Of a DNA stretch of 64,000 bases, positions 34,901 to 43,878 are shown piece by piece. The stretch lies in the NCBI GenBank assembly GCA_964353175.1, contig CAYGUX010000002.1, positions 62,001 through 126,000 on the forward strand. Direction: 5' to 3'. The translations under genes and the position numbers were made by a program. Source of the stretch: JAIYCX01 sp964353175. Lineage in GTDB: Bacteria; Bdellovibrionota_C; UBA2361; SZUA-149; DAOLCO01. The notes beneath the pieces were generated by a model. It had not been told where the DNA came from. It saw nothing but the letters and a program-made list of their open reading frames with translations, and did no database searches. Position 1 is the stretch's first letter. Each line of letters starts with the position of its first letter.

Positions 34901-35896
34901 ATGAATTTTGAAATAGTAGTATTAGTCAGTGTCAGTGTTGTTCTATTTATAATACTAGGAATAGTATTCGTAAACTTGGGAACAACAGATAACAATGATC
35001 GTCAAGATGCCCTTAGAAGCTTGGTTCAATCCCAAAGGAAATCAAGAAAACCTTCTGGTCCACAGTCTGAAAAGGCTAAATATGATGCTGGAGCTGCTGC
35101 TTTAATGGCGGCTAAGCAGGGTGATTCATTAAAAAAGACAAAGGACATAACTAGACCTGGAACGGATAAATTAATCTACTATGCCAGATGGCCTATTACA
35201 GCCGGGCAATTTGCTGTTATCAAATGGGCAACAACTGCAATCGTTATTGCAGGAATATATGCGTTTGTTCAAATCCCTCTTATTATTTTAACTTTCATCA
35301 TGAGCCCATTATTAATTCATTCTCTATTAGAACGTGCGGTGAGAAAAAGATTTAATAGTTTTGATAAGGATTACCCAGATTTTTTAATGAGTCTTGTGAG
35401 TAGAATTAAGTCAGGGATGAATTCATTCACTGCGATTGACTCAGCTTCTTCAGGTTTTGATGAGAGATCATTATTGCGCGCTGAAGTTATGTTGATGTTG
35501 GAAAGGGTGAAAATAGGGATTCCTGAAGAAAGTGCGATTGGTGAATTCGGAGAAACTGTCCCACATCCTGAAATAGAGCTTTTTGTTCAGGCACTAATTC
35601 TTTCTAGACGGGTTGGTGGTAATCTTTCACAAACTATAGAACGATTAGCTAAGCAGGTGAGAAAAAGACAAGAGTTTAGAAAAAAGGCTATCGCCGCTGT
35701 TTCGATGGAAAGAGCCTCCGGTTTTATGGTCGCTGGAATAATGACTATTACATTGTTTTTAGTTTCTTTTATGTCTCCAGATTTGATTACCGGAGCATTT
35801 GAAACAGAAACGGGTCAATTGACCTTTCAATCTGGAATTTTGTTAGTTGGATTGGGTTTTTATTTGTCTAAGAAAATTACTGAAATAAAAGTTTAA
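34901..35896 (+). CDS. tadB: TadB-like inner-membrane platform protein
   Basis: This 331-aa protein belongs to the GspF/TadB-TadC platform family. It has an N-terminal helix, a polar cytoplasmic part, a helix pair (FAVIKWATTAIVIAGIYAFV, then IPLIILTFIMSPLLIHSL), the cytoplasmic T2SSF domain (DKDYPDFLMSLVSRIKSGMNSFTAI ... RRVGGNLSQTIERLAKQVRKR) and two terminal helices. It should dock the CpaF ATPase. It is followed after one base by tadC. Confidence 0.9.
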   Translation: MNFEIVVLVSVSVVLFIILGIVFVNLGTTDNNDRQDALRSLVQSQRKSRKPSGPQSEKAKYDAGAAALMAAKQGDSLKKTKDITRPGTDKLIYYARWPITAGQFAVIKWATTAIVIAGIYAFVQIPLIILTFIMSPLLIHSLLERAVRKRFNSFDKDYPDFLMSLVSRIKSGMNSFTAIDSASSGFDERSLLRAEVMLMLERVKIGIPEESAIGEFGETVPHPEIELFVQALILSRRVGGNLSQTIERLAKQVRKRQEFRKKAIAAVSMERASGFMVAGIMTITLFLVSFMSPDLITGAFETETGQLTFQSGILLVGLGFYLSKKITEIKV

Positions 35897-35897
35897 T

Positions 35898-36836
35898 ATG
35901 TCTTCAACTGGAATCATTTTACTAGCAGTTATTAGCCTTCTATTAGTTGGTATTGGTATTCTATTAAGGATGACTTTTGCGAGATCAAATGTAAATACTG
36001 CACGAGTAGATAATTTGAGGGGGGTATCTAGCAGAGGGCAGGAGCATACTTTCACTGCGGCAAATTCAAAGGAAGTAAAAAGTAAACTTACCTTAGAAGA
36101 AGTCCAATCTAAGTTACTTGAGACTAAAGGTAAGTCGGTTAATCCTAATGATCCTGAGGTGCTTTTCTTTCGAGCAGGTTATTTTGACACAGCTGAAAGA
36201 GTCAAATTCTTTAGATTGAAAAAATTTATGCAGATTGCTTTTCCAATTGGCTTAGCATTTTTGTTATATCTTTTAAGTGAACCAATATACGCATTATTGG
36301 GCGTGGCATGTGGGTTTATGATAGGAAGAGTTGCACCTGATCACTTATTAACTAAGCGAATTAAACGAAGATCTGATGATAGCCTCTATTTTCTTCCTCT
36401 TGTAATTGAGCAAATTTCCATCGGAGTGAGCAGCTCCTTAGACGTTGGTCCATGTGTGGCCTATGTTGTTGAGATGGCAAATGAGAGATCTTCTCATAAC
36501 GTAATTACCGAACTTCTATCTCAAGTATTGAAGCTTATGAAGGCTGGTATGTCTTTGGATGAAGCTTTAACTGATGTTGGTGAAGTTATAGGAATAAATG
36601 AAGTTAAAAATGCATTTATGTTTTTAGCTCAGTGTTCTAAGCATGGTGGTGAAATATCCAAACAATTACAAGAACTAGCCGAAGCAGTAACTTTATCTAG
36701 GCAGTTAGATATTGAAGCTCGTATTGTTGCTCTTCCTACTAAAGCTTCCGGCGCACTGGGCTTAATATTTTTCGGATTTTTTATTATGTTATTAGCTGGG
36801 CTATTTGTGAAGATCGGATCAGCTCTAGCTTTTTAA
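35898..36836 (+). CDS. tadC: TadC-like inner-membrane platform protein
   Basis: The second platform subunit has 312 aa. It has the same T2SSF architecture as TadB: an N-terminal helix, a helix pair around 105-145, a cytoplasmic four-helix domain with DDSLYFLPLVIEQISIGVSS and QCSKHGGEISKQLQELAEAV, then two C-terminal helices. Spacing to tadB is one base, so translation is coupled. The SctV/FlhA-like gene follows after 16 bases with its own GGGGAT ribosome site. Confidence 0.9.
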   Translation: MSSTGIILLAVISLLLVGIGILLRMTFARSNVNTARVDNLRGVSSRGQEHTFTAANSKEVKSKLTLEEVQSKLLETKGKSVNPNDPEVLFFRAGYFDTAERVKFFRLKKFMQIAFPIGLAFLLYLLSEPIYALLGVACGFMIGRVAPDHLLTKRIKRRSDDSLYFLPLVIEQISIGVSSSLDVGPCVAYVVEMANERSSHNVITELLSQVLKLMKAGMSLDEALTDVGEVIGINEVKNAFMFLAQCSKHGGEISKQLQELAEAVTLSRQLDIEARIVALPTKASGALGLIFFGFFIMLLAGLFVKIGSALAF

Positions 36837-36852
36837 GGGGGATAGTGGTTAA

Positions 36853-38643
36853 ATGACATCAACTATACCCTTTATACTGCTATTCCAATGCCTCCTTGTT
36901 CCTATCTATGGGATATTGTTGATCGTGCTTGGGAGAAAGGTTGGAAGTAGGGAAATCGTATATTTGGTATTTGCAGGTATCGGAACTAGATTTCTATATG
37001 TGGTGCTCAATCTAATATTTACTTCCTCAAACAATAGTTTTAAATTAATTACTTTACCATCTCCTATTGTAACTACAGTTGCAGTTTTTCTGTTGATTCA
37101 TATCTATTCCAGTGTTTTGATTAAGGCTTTGATTCGGCAATCTGAAATTGTCTCTCGGTTTTTTCTTGATTCATTGCCGACTCAGCAGCTAGGAACTGAT
37201 CTTGAGTATCGCCAGCAAGCAATTAGCATAGATTCAATGCGGACTCAAAAAGCTAAACTACTTAGTAATTCTCTTCAATTGGGAGGGCTAGAAGGTGTAT
37301 TGAGATGGTTGGTGGCTGATATTTGGATAGTTCTTGTAGGTTCTGGGATTTTGGCATTTAGTAAGTTTAAAGGTGAAGCCGCGGAGCTCTTAAGAGCGGA
37401 TGTCATTATGAACATTGTAAAGGATTTCTCTGCGAATTCTTTATTCTTAATACTTTGTGGAATTCTTAGCGCTTTTCCTATTATACGTTTTTTATCGCTT
37501 GGTAACATGAATGGAGAGAGCACCGATCTAGACGTCTCTGCTAGAGATAAGGGGTTTGTAGTTATTGCGGCATTAGTTCTCAGTCTAGTATTTATGTTAG
37601 ATTCAAGTATGTCCTCATATCTAGGACCTATAATAGTCTCTGCATTAATAATAGCATCCTACTTTTATTTTTTCAAAAAACGTAGTGGTACCGACGTCAG
37701 GCAATTTTTATTCTTAAGAAAAGGAGATGTGTTTGAGGTTGTGCCTAGCTTAAACGATAGCGAGGGGAAGTGTACGGTAGAAATGCCAATTTGGTGGAGT
37801 AGTCAGTTGAATGGATCACCTCTAGTGTATTTGGAAGAGTCTGGGATTAACTTACTACCGAATGTCGTTACGGCTCTAGAGGTAAATATCGGTAAATCAA
37901 AGTACCCAAAGATTACATTTGGTCCAATTGAACTGACTGACAAGGATGCTAGTGCCTCATTATATAAACCTAGGATGGAGTCTCGAATTTTAAAAAGCTT
38001 AGGCGCGATGGCTTTTTTTGAAAAGGTAAAAAATTCTCCAGAAGTAGGATTGGCTCAAAATCCTACCTTAGGTAGCTTAGTCAAGGATTTTACTCTTGGT
38101 TTTAGTGTGTTTTATCCTTCGCCAATAGCTGTAAATGCATATCTTAAATACTTAGTTCATACTGATCAGTTAAGAGCATCCTTTCTGTCGTTAGTTGACG
38201 TGGAGAAGAATGAGAATTTAGCAAAAATTCTATATGTCAGCGATATTTGCGGTTATAGTTATGTTCCGATAAGGATTTTAAGATACATTTTGGAGATGGT
38301 TGCTGAGGAGCGCGAGGAGAGCGAGGTTTTAAGATTGTTAGTCTCTGAGCTAGTTAAACAATGTCCTCATGTCATAATGGGTAGTGATAAGGCATGTCGA
38401 GTCGTATCAATTGATCAAGAAATAGCAGGACACAATCATATTAGTTTGATAGAACCTATAAGTTCTATGGCGAATGATTTAAAGGTAAGAGGTCTTGAGC
38501 CTTTGGTTATCAAAGTTGAGGATATTGCCGACTATAATTTAATGCCCTTGTTGGAGAGTCTTAAGAATAGTGGCATTAACTTTAGGGTGCTTGATACGAG
38601 TATTAAATTATCTCAAAATATCTATCCCTTGGGGATAATTTAG
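36853..38643 (+). CDS. Divergent FlhA/SctV-like type III export-gate protein
   Basis: In flagella and T3SS, FlhA/SctV forms a nonameric ring that receives substrates. This 596-aa protein has the same plan: about seven helices in the first 275 residues, a polar loop after the third helix, and a large cytoplasmic domain. The loop contains SEIVSRFFLDSLPTQQLGTD (97-116), which lines up with the FlhA signature 'aEv.aRFtLDamPgkQmaiD', including RF, LD, P, Q and D. The cytoplasmic part has VPIRILRYILEMVAE (471-485), matching 'V.IRdl..ILE.la', and the end FRVLDTSIKLSQNIYPLGII matches the FlhA C-terminus. It is ~90 residues shorter than usual. Homology is read by eye but supported at three separated points and by topology. 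It is coupled to tadC. Confidence 0.78.
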   Translation: MTSTIPFILLFQCLLVPIYGILLIVLGRKVGSREIVYLVFAGIGTRFLYVVLNLIFTSSNNSFKLITLPSPIVTTVAVFLLIHIYSSVLIKALIRQSEIVSRFFLDSLPTQQLGTDLEYRQQAISIDSMRTQKAKLLSNSLQLGGLEGVLRWLVADIWIVLVGSGILAFSKFKGEAAELLRADVIMNIVKDFSANSLFLILCGILSAFPIIRFLSLGNMNGESTDLDVSARDKGFVVIAALVLSLVFMLDSSMSSYLGPIIVSALIIASYFYFFKKRSGTDVRQFLFLRKGDVFEVVPSLNDSEGKCTVEMPIWWSSQLNGSPLVYLEESGINLLPNVVTALEVNIGKSKYPKITFGPIELTDKDASASLYKPRMESRILKSLGAMAFFEKVKNSPEVGLAQNPTLGSLVKDFTLGFSVFYPSPIAVNAYLKYLVHTDQLRASFLSLVDVEKNENLAKILYVSDICGYSYVPIRILRYILEMVAEEREESEVLRLLVSELVKQCPHVIMGSDKACRVVSIDQEIAGHNHISLIEPISSMANDLKVRGLEPLVIKVEDIADYNLMPLLESLKNSGINFRVLDTSIKLSQNIYPLGII

Positions 38644-38675
38644 GATTTTATTTATTAAAAGGTATAGGTGATTTT

Positions 38676-41135
38676 TTGCAAGGCCCAATAGATGATATTG
38701 CTATTCATAGAAGACTTTGGACTAGCCGTTATGCGGAAGTCTCAGAGGGTTCTTATGGTGTCGCAAGAAGGAAGTCTATTATTTTTAAGTCCATTCGAAT
38801 GGTGCCAGTGGAGGATCGGCAATCGGAGGACATTAAACTAAAAAAACTAGCCTCTGAATTACAGGTACAGCATCATTTCCTAGAGCCACTATTTGCCGGT
38901 GTTGGCCCAGATGGATATTCATTTATAATTTTTTCTTGGTTTGATACAAAAGCCTTGGAGTATAGAAGCTTATCCTATGTTGAAGGTTTAGGGCTTTTTA
39001 TTCAGTGTTTAAAGTCTTTAGAAGAGATTAGTGTCGATGGTCTTAATTTTGATGACATTTCTTTAGAGTCTTTTCGAATTAGCTCTGCCCATAATGTAGT
39101 TTTCTTAGGATTGTTTAGTTGTCTAATTTCCCAGTCAGGGACATCAAATTTACCAAATGATGCACTTCGAATGTTCTCCTCCCCAGAAGAATTGATAGGC
39201 GGTGAAATTAATCATCTGTCAAAGATCTTTGCATTGGGTGTTTTAGGTTATACTTTAGTCACTCGAGTGGATCTCTCAGACTTAAAGCAGATGGGGGTGA
39301 ATAATTTTCTTAAAGAAAATTCAGCTCCTTCTACCTATGGTGAGGATGTGCCCGAGTGGATTGATGCAGTTTTAGGTCATTGTTTAAAGGTGAGTCCAGA
39401 GGATAGAATTAAATCCGTCTCAGATCTTTTGGGGTATTTGGAAGAGGGGATTAGGAATGGCGAACTTAAATTGGATAAAGTTAAGTGGTCCAGCAGAGAA
39501 CTAATTAAAGTCAATCAAAATTCTGTCAAGAAGAGTAGTACAAATATTCCGAAGAGTGGCCCGAAAGTGGAGCAGACAAGAGTAGATGATACACGTGCAA
39601 CAAACGGTAGGACGAGTAAGGAAGGTGTAAGTCAGTCTCGGATATTGATTTATGTGATATGGTTTTTTACAGTTTGTTTGGGGATTGGTCTTGCAGTGTA
39701 TGTTTTTAGCGCCTTGAAATTTATTACAATGTTTTCAAGTCAAGAGTTGCCCATAGGCTTGAAGGAAATTGAGGCTATGGATTCAAATCATACTTTAGAT
39801 AGGGAAGTACGGCTATTAGCAGATCCTAAGGAACATCATGACATACGGTTGCAGGCATTAAATAGTATTTTAAATGCTAAGCTAGACACCGAAAAACAAT
39901 TGATCAGTTATTGTCGAGGAATACAGTTACCTGTTGATTTCGAAGCCTTAATTCAAGCGAAGTTTATTAAGCAAGTAAGCTCCTATGGTTATGTGCGCCT
40001 TAAGAGTCACTTGGAGCAGTTATTCAAGGATGATCCTAGTTTGTTTTGTAAACTTGGGGACATCTATTTAGATGCATTAAATCCTGTGAACTATAACGTG
40101 AATAGGGTGAAGGCATTAACTATGATTTTTTCTAATAATTCTAAGGAGGGAATTCAATTGGCGGGTTTCCTAAGTATTGAATCTACCGAATCCTTGTTTC
40201 TTCCTGAGCTAAAGCGATTTTTATCAGCTAAGGGGTTTAGCGATATTCCTAAGTCTTTTGATCTGAGATTGATGTCTATACTTGAGACGAGTTTGGCTGA
40301 TGTAACTAATGAGTCAACCTCAAAAGTATTAGATGGACTTAATGAGGGAGAATTAAAAGAAGTCCTATTCTTGGTTTTGAAATCTAGTGGCGCTAAGGTT
40401 GATTCTCTACCTCTATTGCTAGACAGATATCGTAGCAGCCTTAATCTAGGTGCGCGTAGTACTCACTTGTTTGAGATTGCGAGCTCTCTTGAGAGTTCTG
40501 ATCCTTATATCTCTCGTTTAATAATCCTTGGAGCCTTGCAGATGTTAGAAGGTGCTGATGTCCGAGCATATTATGATTGGGCTGACTCTAGGTATGAGGA
40601 AATTTTATCTTATAGTATTGGTATAGGGCAGTCAGAAAAAATGAATGAGACCCTCTTAGACTTGTTGTATTCAAGAGGTGTTCATAATGAACGAGCAGAT
40701 ATTCTTTTAAAATGGTTGAAAGCTAATTTTTGGGCGGATAGGGGTAAGTATGCTCCTAGTCTTTTAACTCTAGCGTATAAAGACCTTGCTTCGGAAGAAG
40801 AGATAGAGAATGCCTTTTTGCAATTGATGCCTATTTCGCATTATGGATTATTTGATACTTTTATTAAGGTAAATGATCCTTATTTTCTTCTAGAGGCTTT
40901 GACTCGTATTGGTCCTATTGTTGAGACTAAAGTATTAATTCCTTATCTTAAGCATGATCAGAAAGAGGTCAGGATTGAGGTAGTCCAGCTCCTTTCCGGT
41001 AGAAATGATCTACAGACTTTGCAAAGTATTCTTAGGGCTTATCGTTGGGAGAAGGATGAGTCGGTTAAGGAAGTATATCGAAAAAATCATTGGGTGACTC
41101 TAGAGAGAGAAATGCCTCAGAATTTAAAGAACTAG
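38676..41135 (+). CDS. Membrane-spanning pseudokinase with extracytoplasmic helical repeat domain
   Basis: 819 aa. Residues ~1-265 have a kinase outline: a possible VAIK-like Lys38 and a C-lobe with a SSPEE site (168-172) and PEDRIKS (241-247). But the catalytic loop reads GLNFDDISLESF instead of HRDLKPEN and the DFG position reads LGLFS, so catalysis is not expected. After a polar linker comes one membrane helix (323-347), then ~470 residues outside the cytoplasm made of helical repeats, with a HEAT-like C-terminus (LKHDQKEVRIEVVQLLSG). The start codon is TTG 38676, after AGGTG at 38666-38670; no ATG is nearby. The protein could carry a phospho-signal or scaffold across the membrane between the SctV-like and FHA genes. 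Function is unknown. Confidence 0.75.
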   Translation: MQGPIDDIAIHRRLWTSRYAEVSEGSYGVARRKSIIFKSIRMVPVEDRQSEDIKLKKLASELQVQHHFLEPLFAGVGPDGYSFIIFSWFDTKALEYRSLSYVEGLGLFIQCLKSLEEISVDGLNFDDISLESFRISSAHNVVFLGLFSCLISQSGTSNLPNDALRMFSSPEELIGGEINHLSKIFALGVLGYTLVTRVDLSDLKQMGVNNFLKENSAPSTYGEDVPEWIDAVLGHCLKVSPEDRIKSVSDLLGYLEEGIRNGELKLDKVKWSSRELIKVNQNSVKKSSTNIPKSGPKVEQTRVDDTRATNGRTSKEGVSQSRILIYVIWFFTVCLGIGLAVYVFSALKFITMFSSQELPIGLKEIEAMDSNHTLDREVRLLADPKEHHDIRLQALNSILNAKLDTEKQLISYCRGIQLPVDFEALIQAKFIKQVSSYGYVRLKSHLEQLFKDDPSLFCKLGDIYLDALNPVNYNVNRVKALTMIFSNNSKEGIQLAGFLSIESTESLFLPELKRFLSAKGFSDIPKSFDLRLMSILETSLADVTNESTSKVLDGLNEGELKEVLFLVLKSSGAKVDSLPLLLDRYRSSLNLGARSTHLFEIASSLESSDPYISRLIILGALQMLEGADVRAYYDWADSRYEEILSYSIGIGQSEKMNETLLDLLYSRGVHNERADILLKWLKANFWADRGKYAPSLLTLAYKDLASEEEIENAFLQLMPISHYGLFDTFIKVNDPYFLLEALTRIGPIVETKVLIPYLKHDQKEVRIEVVQLLSGRNDLQTLQSILRAYRWEKDESVKEVYRKNHWVTLEREMPQNLKN

Positions 41136-41147
41136 GGTAGATAGAAA

Positions 41148-42515
41148 ATGTTTGCTGTACAAGTTAGATTTTTAGACTCTAAAGAACCTCCTGAAAATGT
41201 CATATTGAGGAGACTATACGCTACTATTGGTAGTCGAGAAAGTTGTCATTTAATTATCGATGGGGTGGATGATCTGCCATGGGAACTTCGAATCCGCAGA
41301 GGCATAGGAACTAGATTTTTTCTTCAAAAAGTAGAAATCCATGGCGATAAGATCGTCATTAAAGAGGAGTGTGAATATGTAACTTTTGGTACTGTCGTAT
41401 TCGACGACATGGAGTTCTTTATATATTGTATTGATACTCAGGTAGCTAAGTTATATTTAAATCATTCTGAATCACAACTTGATACGATTCCCCCTAGTTT
41501 TTTAACCGTAAGTAGTGAGTTGTTTCCAGTTTTGTACTGTGTCTCAGAGCCTAAGGTAGGCTTGTCAATTTGTTCATTGGAAAAGCTATATATCGGTCGT
41601 TCTAGAAGTTGTCTTTTTCGATTGGAGCAAAAAGACCTATTGGCGGAACACTTAGAGTTTACCCATGTTGGACATTGTTGGTATGTAGGTCCAACAAGTT
41701 CTGAATCTTCTTTTTCATTAAATGGTAGATCGATTAGTGAAAAATCTATCTTAAAAAGTGGTGATAGAATAGTTGTTGGTGGAAGCGAGATTCTATTTCT
41801 AGATTCGGAAATTGACCTGAATCGATTTAGTGACGAGGTCGGGTATTCTCTATCAGAAAAGTCCAGCTTGCGAAGTGGGTATTTAAATATTGAAGAAGGT
41901 CCAGATGCGCCCAAAAGCATTCCTTTAGTGGAAAATAAGGCTTTTACGATAGGACGAGATCCCTCACATTCTTTGTGGATTGATAAGTACTTTATTTCAA
42001 GATTGCATTGTACGATCGTGCCACGAGCAGATTCTTTAGAGATTACCGACTTTAGTAGTAATGGTACATCTGTAAATGGACGTAAGTTAGTTAAGGACAA
42101 TGTTAGTATATTCAAAGAATCTAGTATTAAAATTATACTCGGTCCCGGGATCAAGCTTCGATATGTTTCGGGCTCTTCTGCTTCTAATGCGGTAGATAAT
42201 GTTTCTGAGTTGGATTTAGAATATGATGGTGTTTCTTCAGGTGTTCCAGAGATCGAACATAAAATAATTGAAAGTATAGACTCCAATACAGATTCATTCG
42301 CAGACTATCAAAAGAAGACCATCAGGCAGATGGAGGAAAGTTCAGGGAATAGAGCTGTTTCCTCTCCGTTTTTATCGGAAACCAGCATGGATAATTTTAC
42401 AGAAGTTCCCATCCAGATTGGATTGAGTCGATTCTTGCCTCAGGTCTTTATCGGAGCATTAATACTCGTATTAAGTATTGTTTTCGTGCTATTAGCTAGG
42501 AATATCATCCTTTAA
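41148..42515 (+). CDS. Triple-FHA, tail-anchored membrane protein
   Basis: 455 aa. Three FHA-like units lie in tandem: a degenerate one (~1-95), a second with IGRS...LNGR...GDRIVVG (~135-218), and a canonical third (~250-340) with the phospho-binding set IGRD (268-271), SRLH (284-287) and SSNGT (303-307). A polar linker leads to one membrane helix at the very C-terminus (~430-452). In T3SS, SctD (for example chlamydial CdsD) also joins cytoplasmic FHA domains to a membrane helix, but it carries a periplasmic ring domain that is absent here. It may be a stripped-down SctD-like docking protein for pThr ligands made by the cluster kinase; that is inference. Confidence 0.85.
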   Translation: MFAVQVRFLDSKEPPENVILRRLYATIGSRESCHLIIDGVDDLPWELRIRRGIGTRFFLQKVEIHGDKIVIKEECEYVTFGTVVFDDMEFFIYCIDTQVAKLYLNHSESQLDTIPPSFLTVSSELFPVLYCVSEPKVGLSICSLEKLYIGRSRSCLFRLEQKDLLAEHLEFTHVGHCWYVGPTSSESSFSLNGRSISEKSILKSGDRIVVGGSEILFLDSEIDLNRFSDEVGYSLSEKSSLRSGYLNIEEGPDAPKSIPLVENKAFTIGRDPSHSLWIDKYFISRLHCTIVPRADSLEITDFSSNGTSVNGRKLVKDNVSIFKESSIKIILGPGIKLRYVSGSSASNAVDNVSELDLEYDGVSSGVPEIEHKIIESIDSNTDSFADYQKKTIRQMEESSGNRAVSSPFLSETSMDNFTEVPIQIGLSRFLPQVFIGALILVLSIVFVLLARNIIL

Positions 42516-42663
42516 TTATAGCTTCTAATAGTCCAATTAGTCAGGTTGGGCATTTATTCCTGGTGTCTCCAAGCTCAAAAGTTACTTTAAGTTACTAGAA
42601 AGAACACTTTTTCTAGATGAGAGCATCCAAATTATAATTGTAAATTTAATTGGAAGATAGTTC

Positions 42664-43857
42664 ATGGCTAGCAATGAAATAGAATTGACCTTCATTAGGT
42701 GTCCGTCTTGTAAGAGTTTAATGCCTTCAACCGCTAATAAATGTGGGATGTGTGGTTTAAATATGACTGATGAAGATTTTTCTTCGACTGAGAAGAAACC
42801 TCGTATCAGGCAGAGGACAACAAGTGATTTAAGTAGGGGGATTGAATCAGACGAGGCGCAAGAAGAAGTTAGTAAGGCTGAGCCTGAGCGTCAGTTGTCA
42901 TCTCAATACAAGGATCTATTTGAGCCAGAGTCTAATGAAGAGTCAAAAATAGAAGAGACTAAAAATAAGAAGCCTGATTTTTTCCCTAAAGTAGAGTTTC
43001 CAGAAGACCAGCGGTATGAGTCAGAGCAGTCCAGCGAAGAAAATGATGATGATGAGGATGTAGCTGGCGATGATGATGAGGATTTTAATTCAGACAATCA
43101 GAATGATGGTTTAAATGCGTCTAGGGATGATGCCGCACCTAAAAGAAAACGAAGAAGACGAAAAAAGAAAAGAGTTCCTCAGGCTGATTCTGATAATTTA
43201 GAGCCTGAAAAAAATGAGGTTAAAAATAGTGCAAGTGAAGAGCGGGTAAGTTCTAATTGGGGTAGTAGAGAGGAACGAGAAGACTTTAAAGAATCAGAAA
43301 AGAAATCTGAGAATCCTCCTCAAAAAGAGGATAGAGTTAGGGAAGCTTCTAGTAGTCATATAGATGTTCCCGAGCGAGAAGTACGAAATCGTGAAAGTGC
43401 TATCGAAAAAGAGACTAGCGCTAGTTCTAGTAATCGTGATCAGGATTTAAAAGCAGATGTCATCGAGGAGGCTAAGGCTTCTCCAGTCAAAAACGAGAAT
43501 ATAGGTAGAAAAATGAACGAAAGCAATAAACTATTAGGGTGGTTTGTAAACTATAGTACTGATTCTAACGGAAAGTATTTTGAAATTAGAACTGGCAAAA
43601 AATTTATAGGTCGCCAGGAATTAAGAGAGCATGATTTGATCATTCCTGATTCTGCTATATCGACTCCTCACTGCCTATTGAATGCTGAAGGTGGGAAGTT
43701 GGGCTTACAGGACTTGATGAGTGACCAAGGAACATTCGTTAAAGCTGTTGGCGAGAATGAGTTTAGGAAGATTGATAGTACCGTTACATTAAAACACGGA
43801 GATATCCTAAAGTTAGGTACGTATGAATTGATTGTTTGCTTAATACCAACAGCTTAG
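42664..43857 (+). CDS. Zinc-ribbon FHA protein with charged disordered linker
   Basis: 397 aa. The N-terminus is a treble-clef zinc ribbon (CPSC at 13-16 and CGMC at 27-30). The middle ~250 residues are extremely acidic and Lys/Arg/Ser-rich without hydrophobic core, including a run of Asp and a KRKRRRRKKKR patch, so probably unstructured. The C-terminal FHA-like domain (~297-397) opens LGWFVNYSTDSNGKYFEIRTGKK and keeps IGRQ, but SxxH is STPH and NGT is DQGT. It is the paralogue of the FHA protein at 28232-29119. It is preceded by a 148-base gap that may hold a promoter for the J-to-Q part of the cluster. Confidence 0.8.
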   Translation: MASNEIELTFIRCPSCKSLMPSTANKCGMCGLNMTDEDFSSTEKKPRIRQRTTSDLSRGIESDEAQEEVSKAEPERQLSSQYKDLFEPESNEESKIEETKNKKPDFFPKVEFPEDQRYESEQSSEENDDDEDVAGDDDEDFNSDNQNDGLNASRDDAAPKRKRRRRKKKRVPQADSDNLEPEKNEVKNSASEERVSSNWGSREEREDFKESEKKSENPPQKEDRVREASSSHIDVPEREVRNRESAIEKETSASSSNRDQDLKADVIEEAKASPVKNENIGRKMNESNKLLGWFVNYSTDSNGKYFEIRTGKKFIGRQELREHDLIIPDSAISTPHCLLNAEGGKLGLQDLMSDQGTFVKAVGENEFRKIDSTVTLKHGDILKLGTYELIVCLIPTA

Positions 43858-43878
43858 TGCAGGGAGCAAATTTTGTAA

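Noticed and set aside
41462..42286. 274-codon open frame on the minus strand opposite the triple-FHA gene
   Set aside because: It is antisense to a gene with clear FHA motifs, has no recognisable domain and no ribosome site; it results from codon usage of the real gene.
41148..42515. Direct annotation of the triple-FHA protein as SctD
   Set aside because: The membrane helix is at the extreme C-terminus and the periplasmic ring domain of SctD is absent; kept only as a speculative relation.
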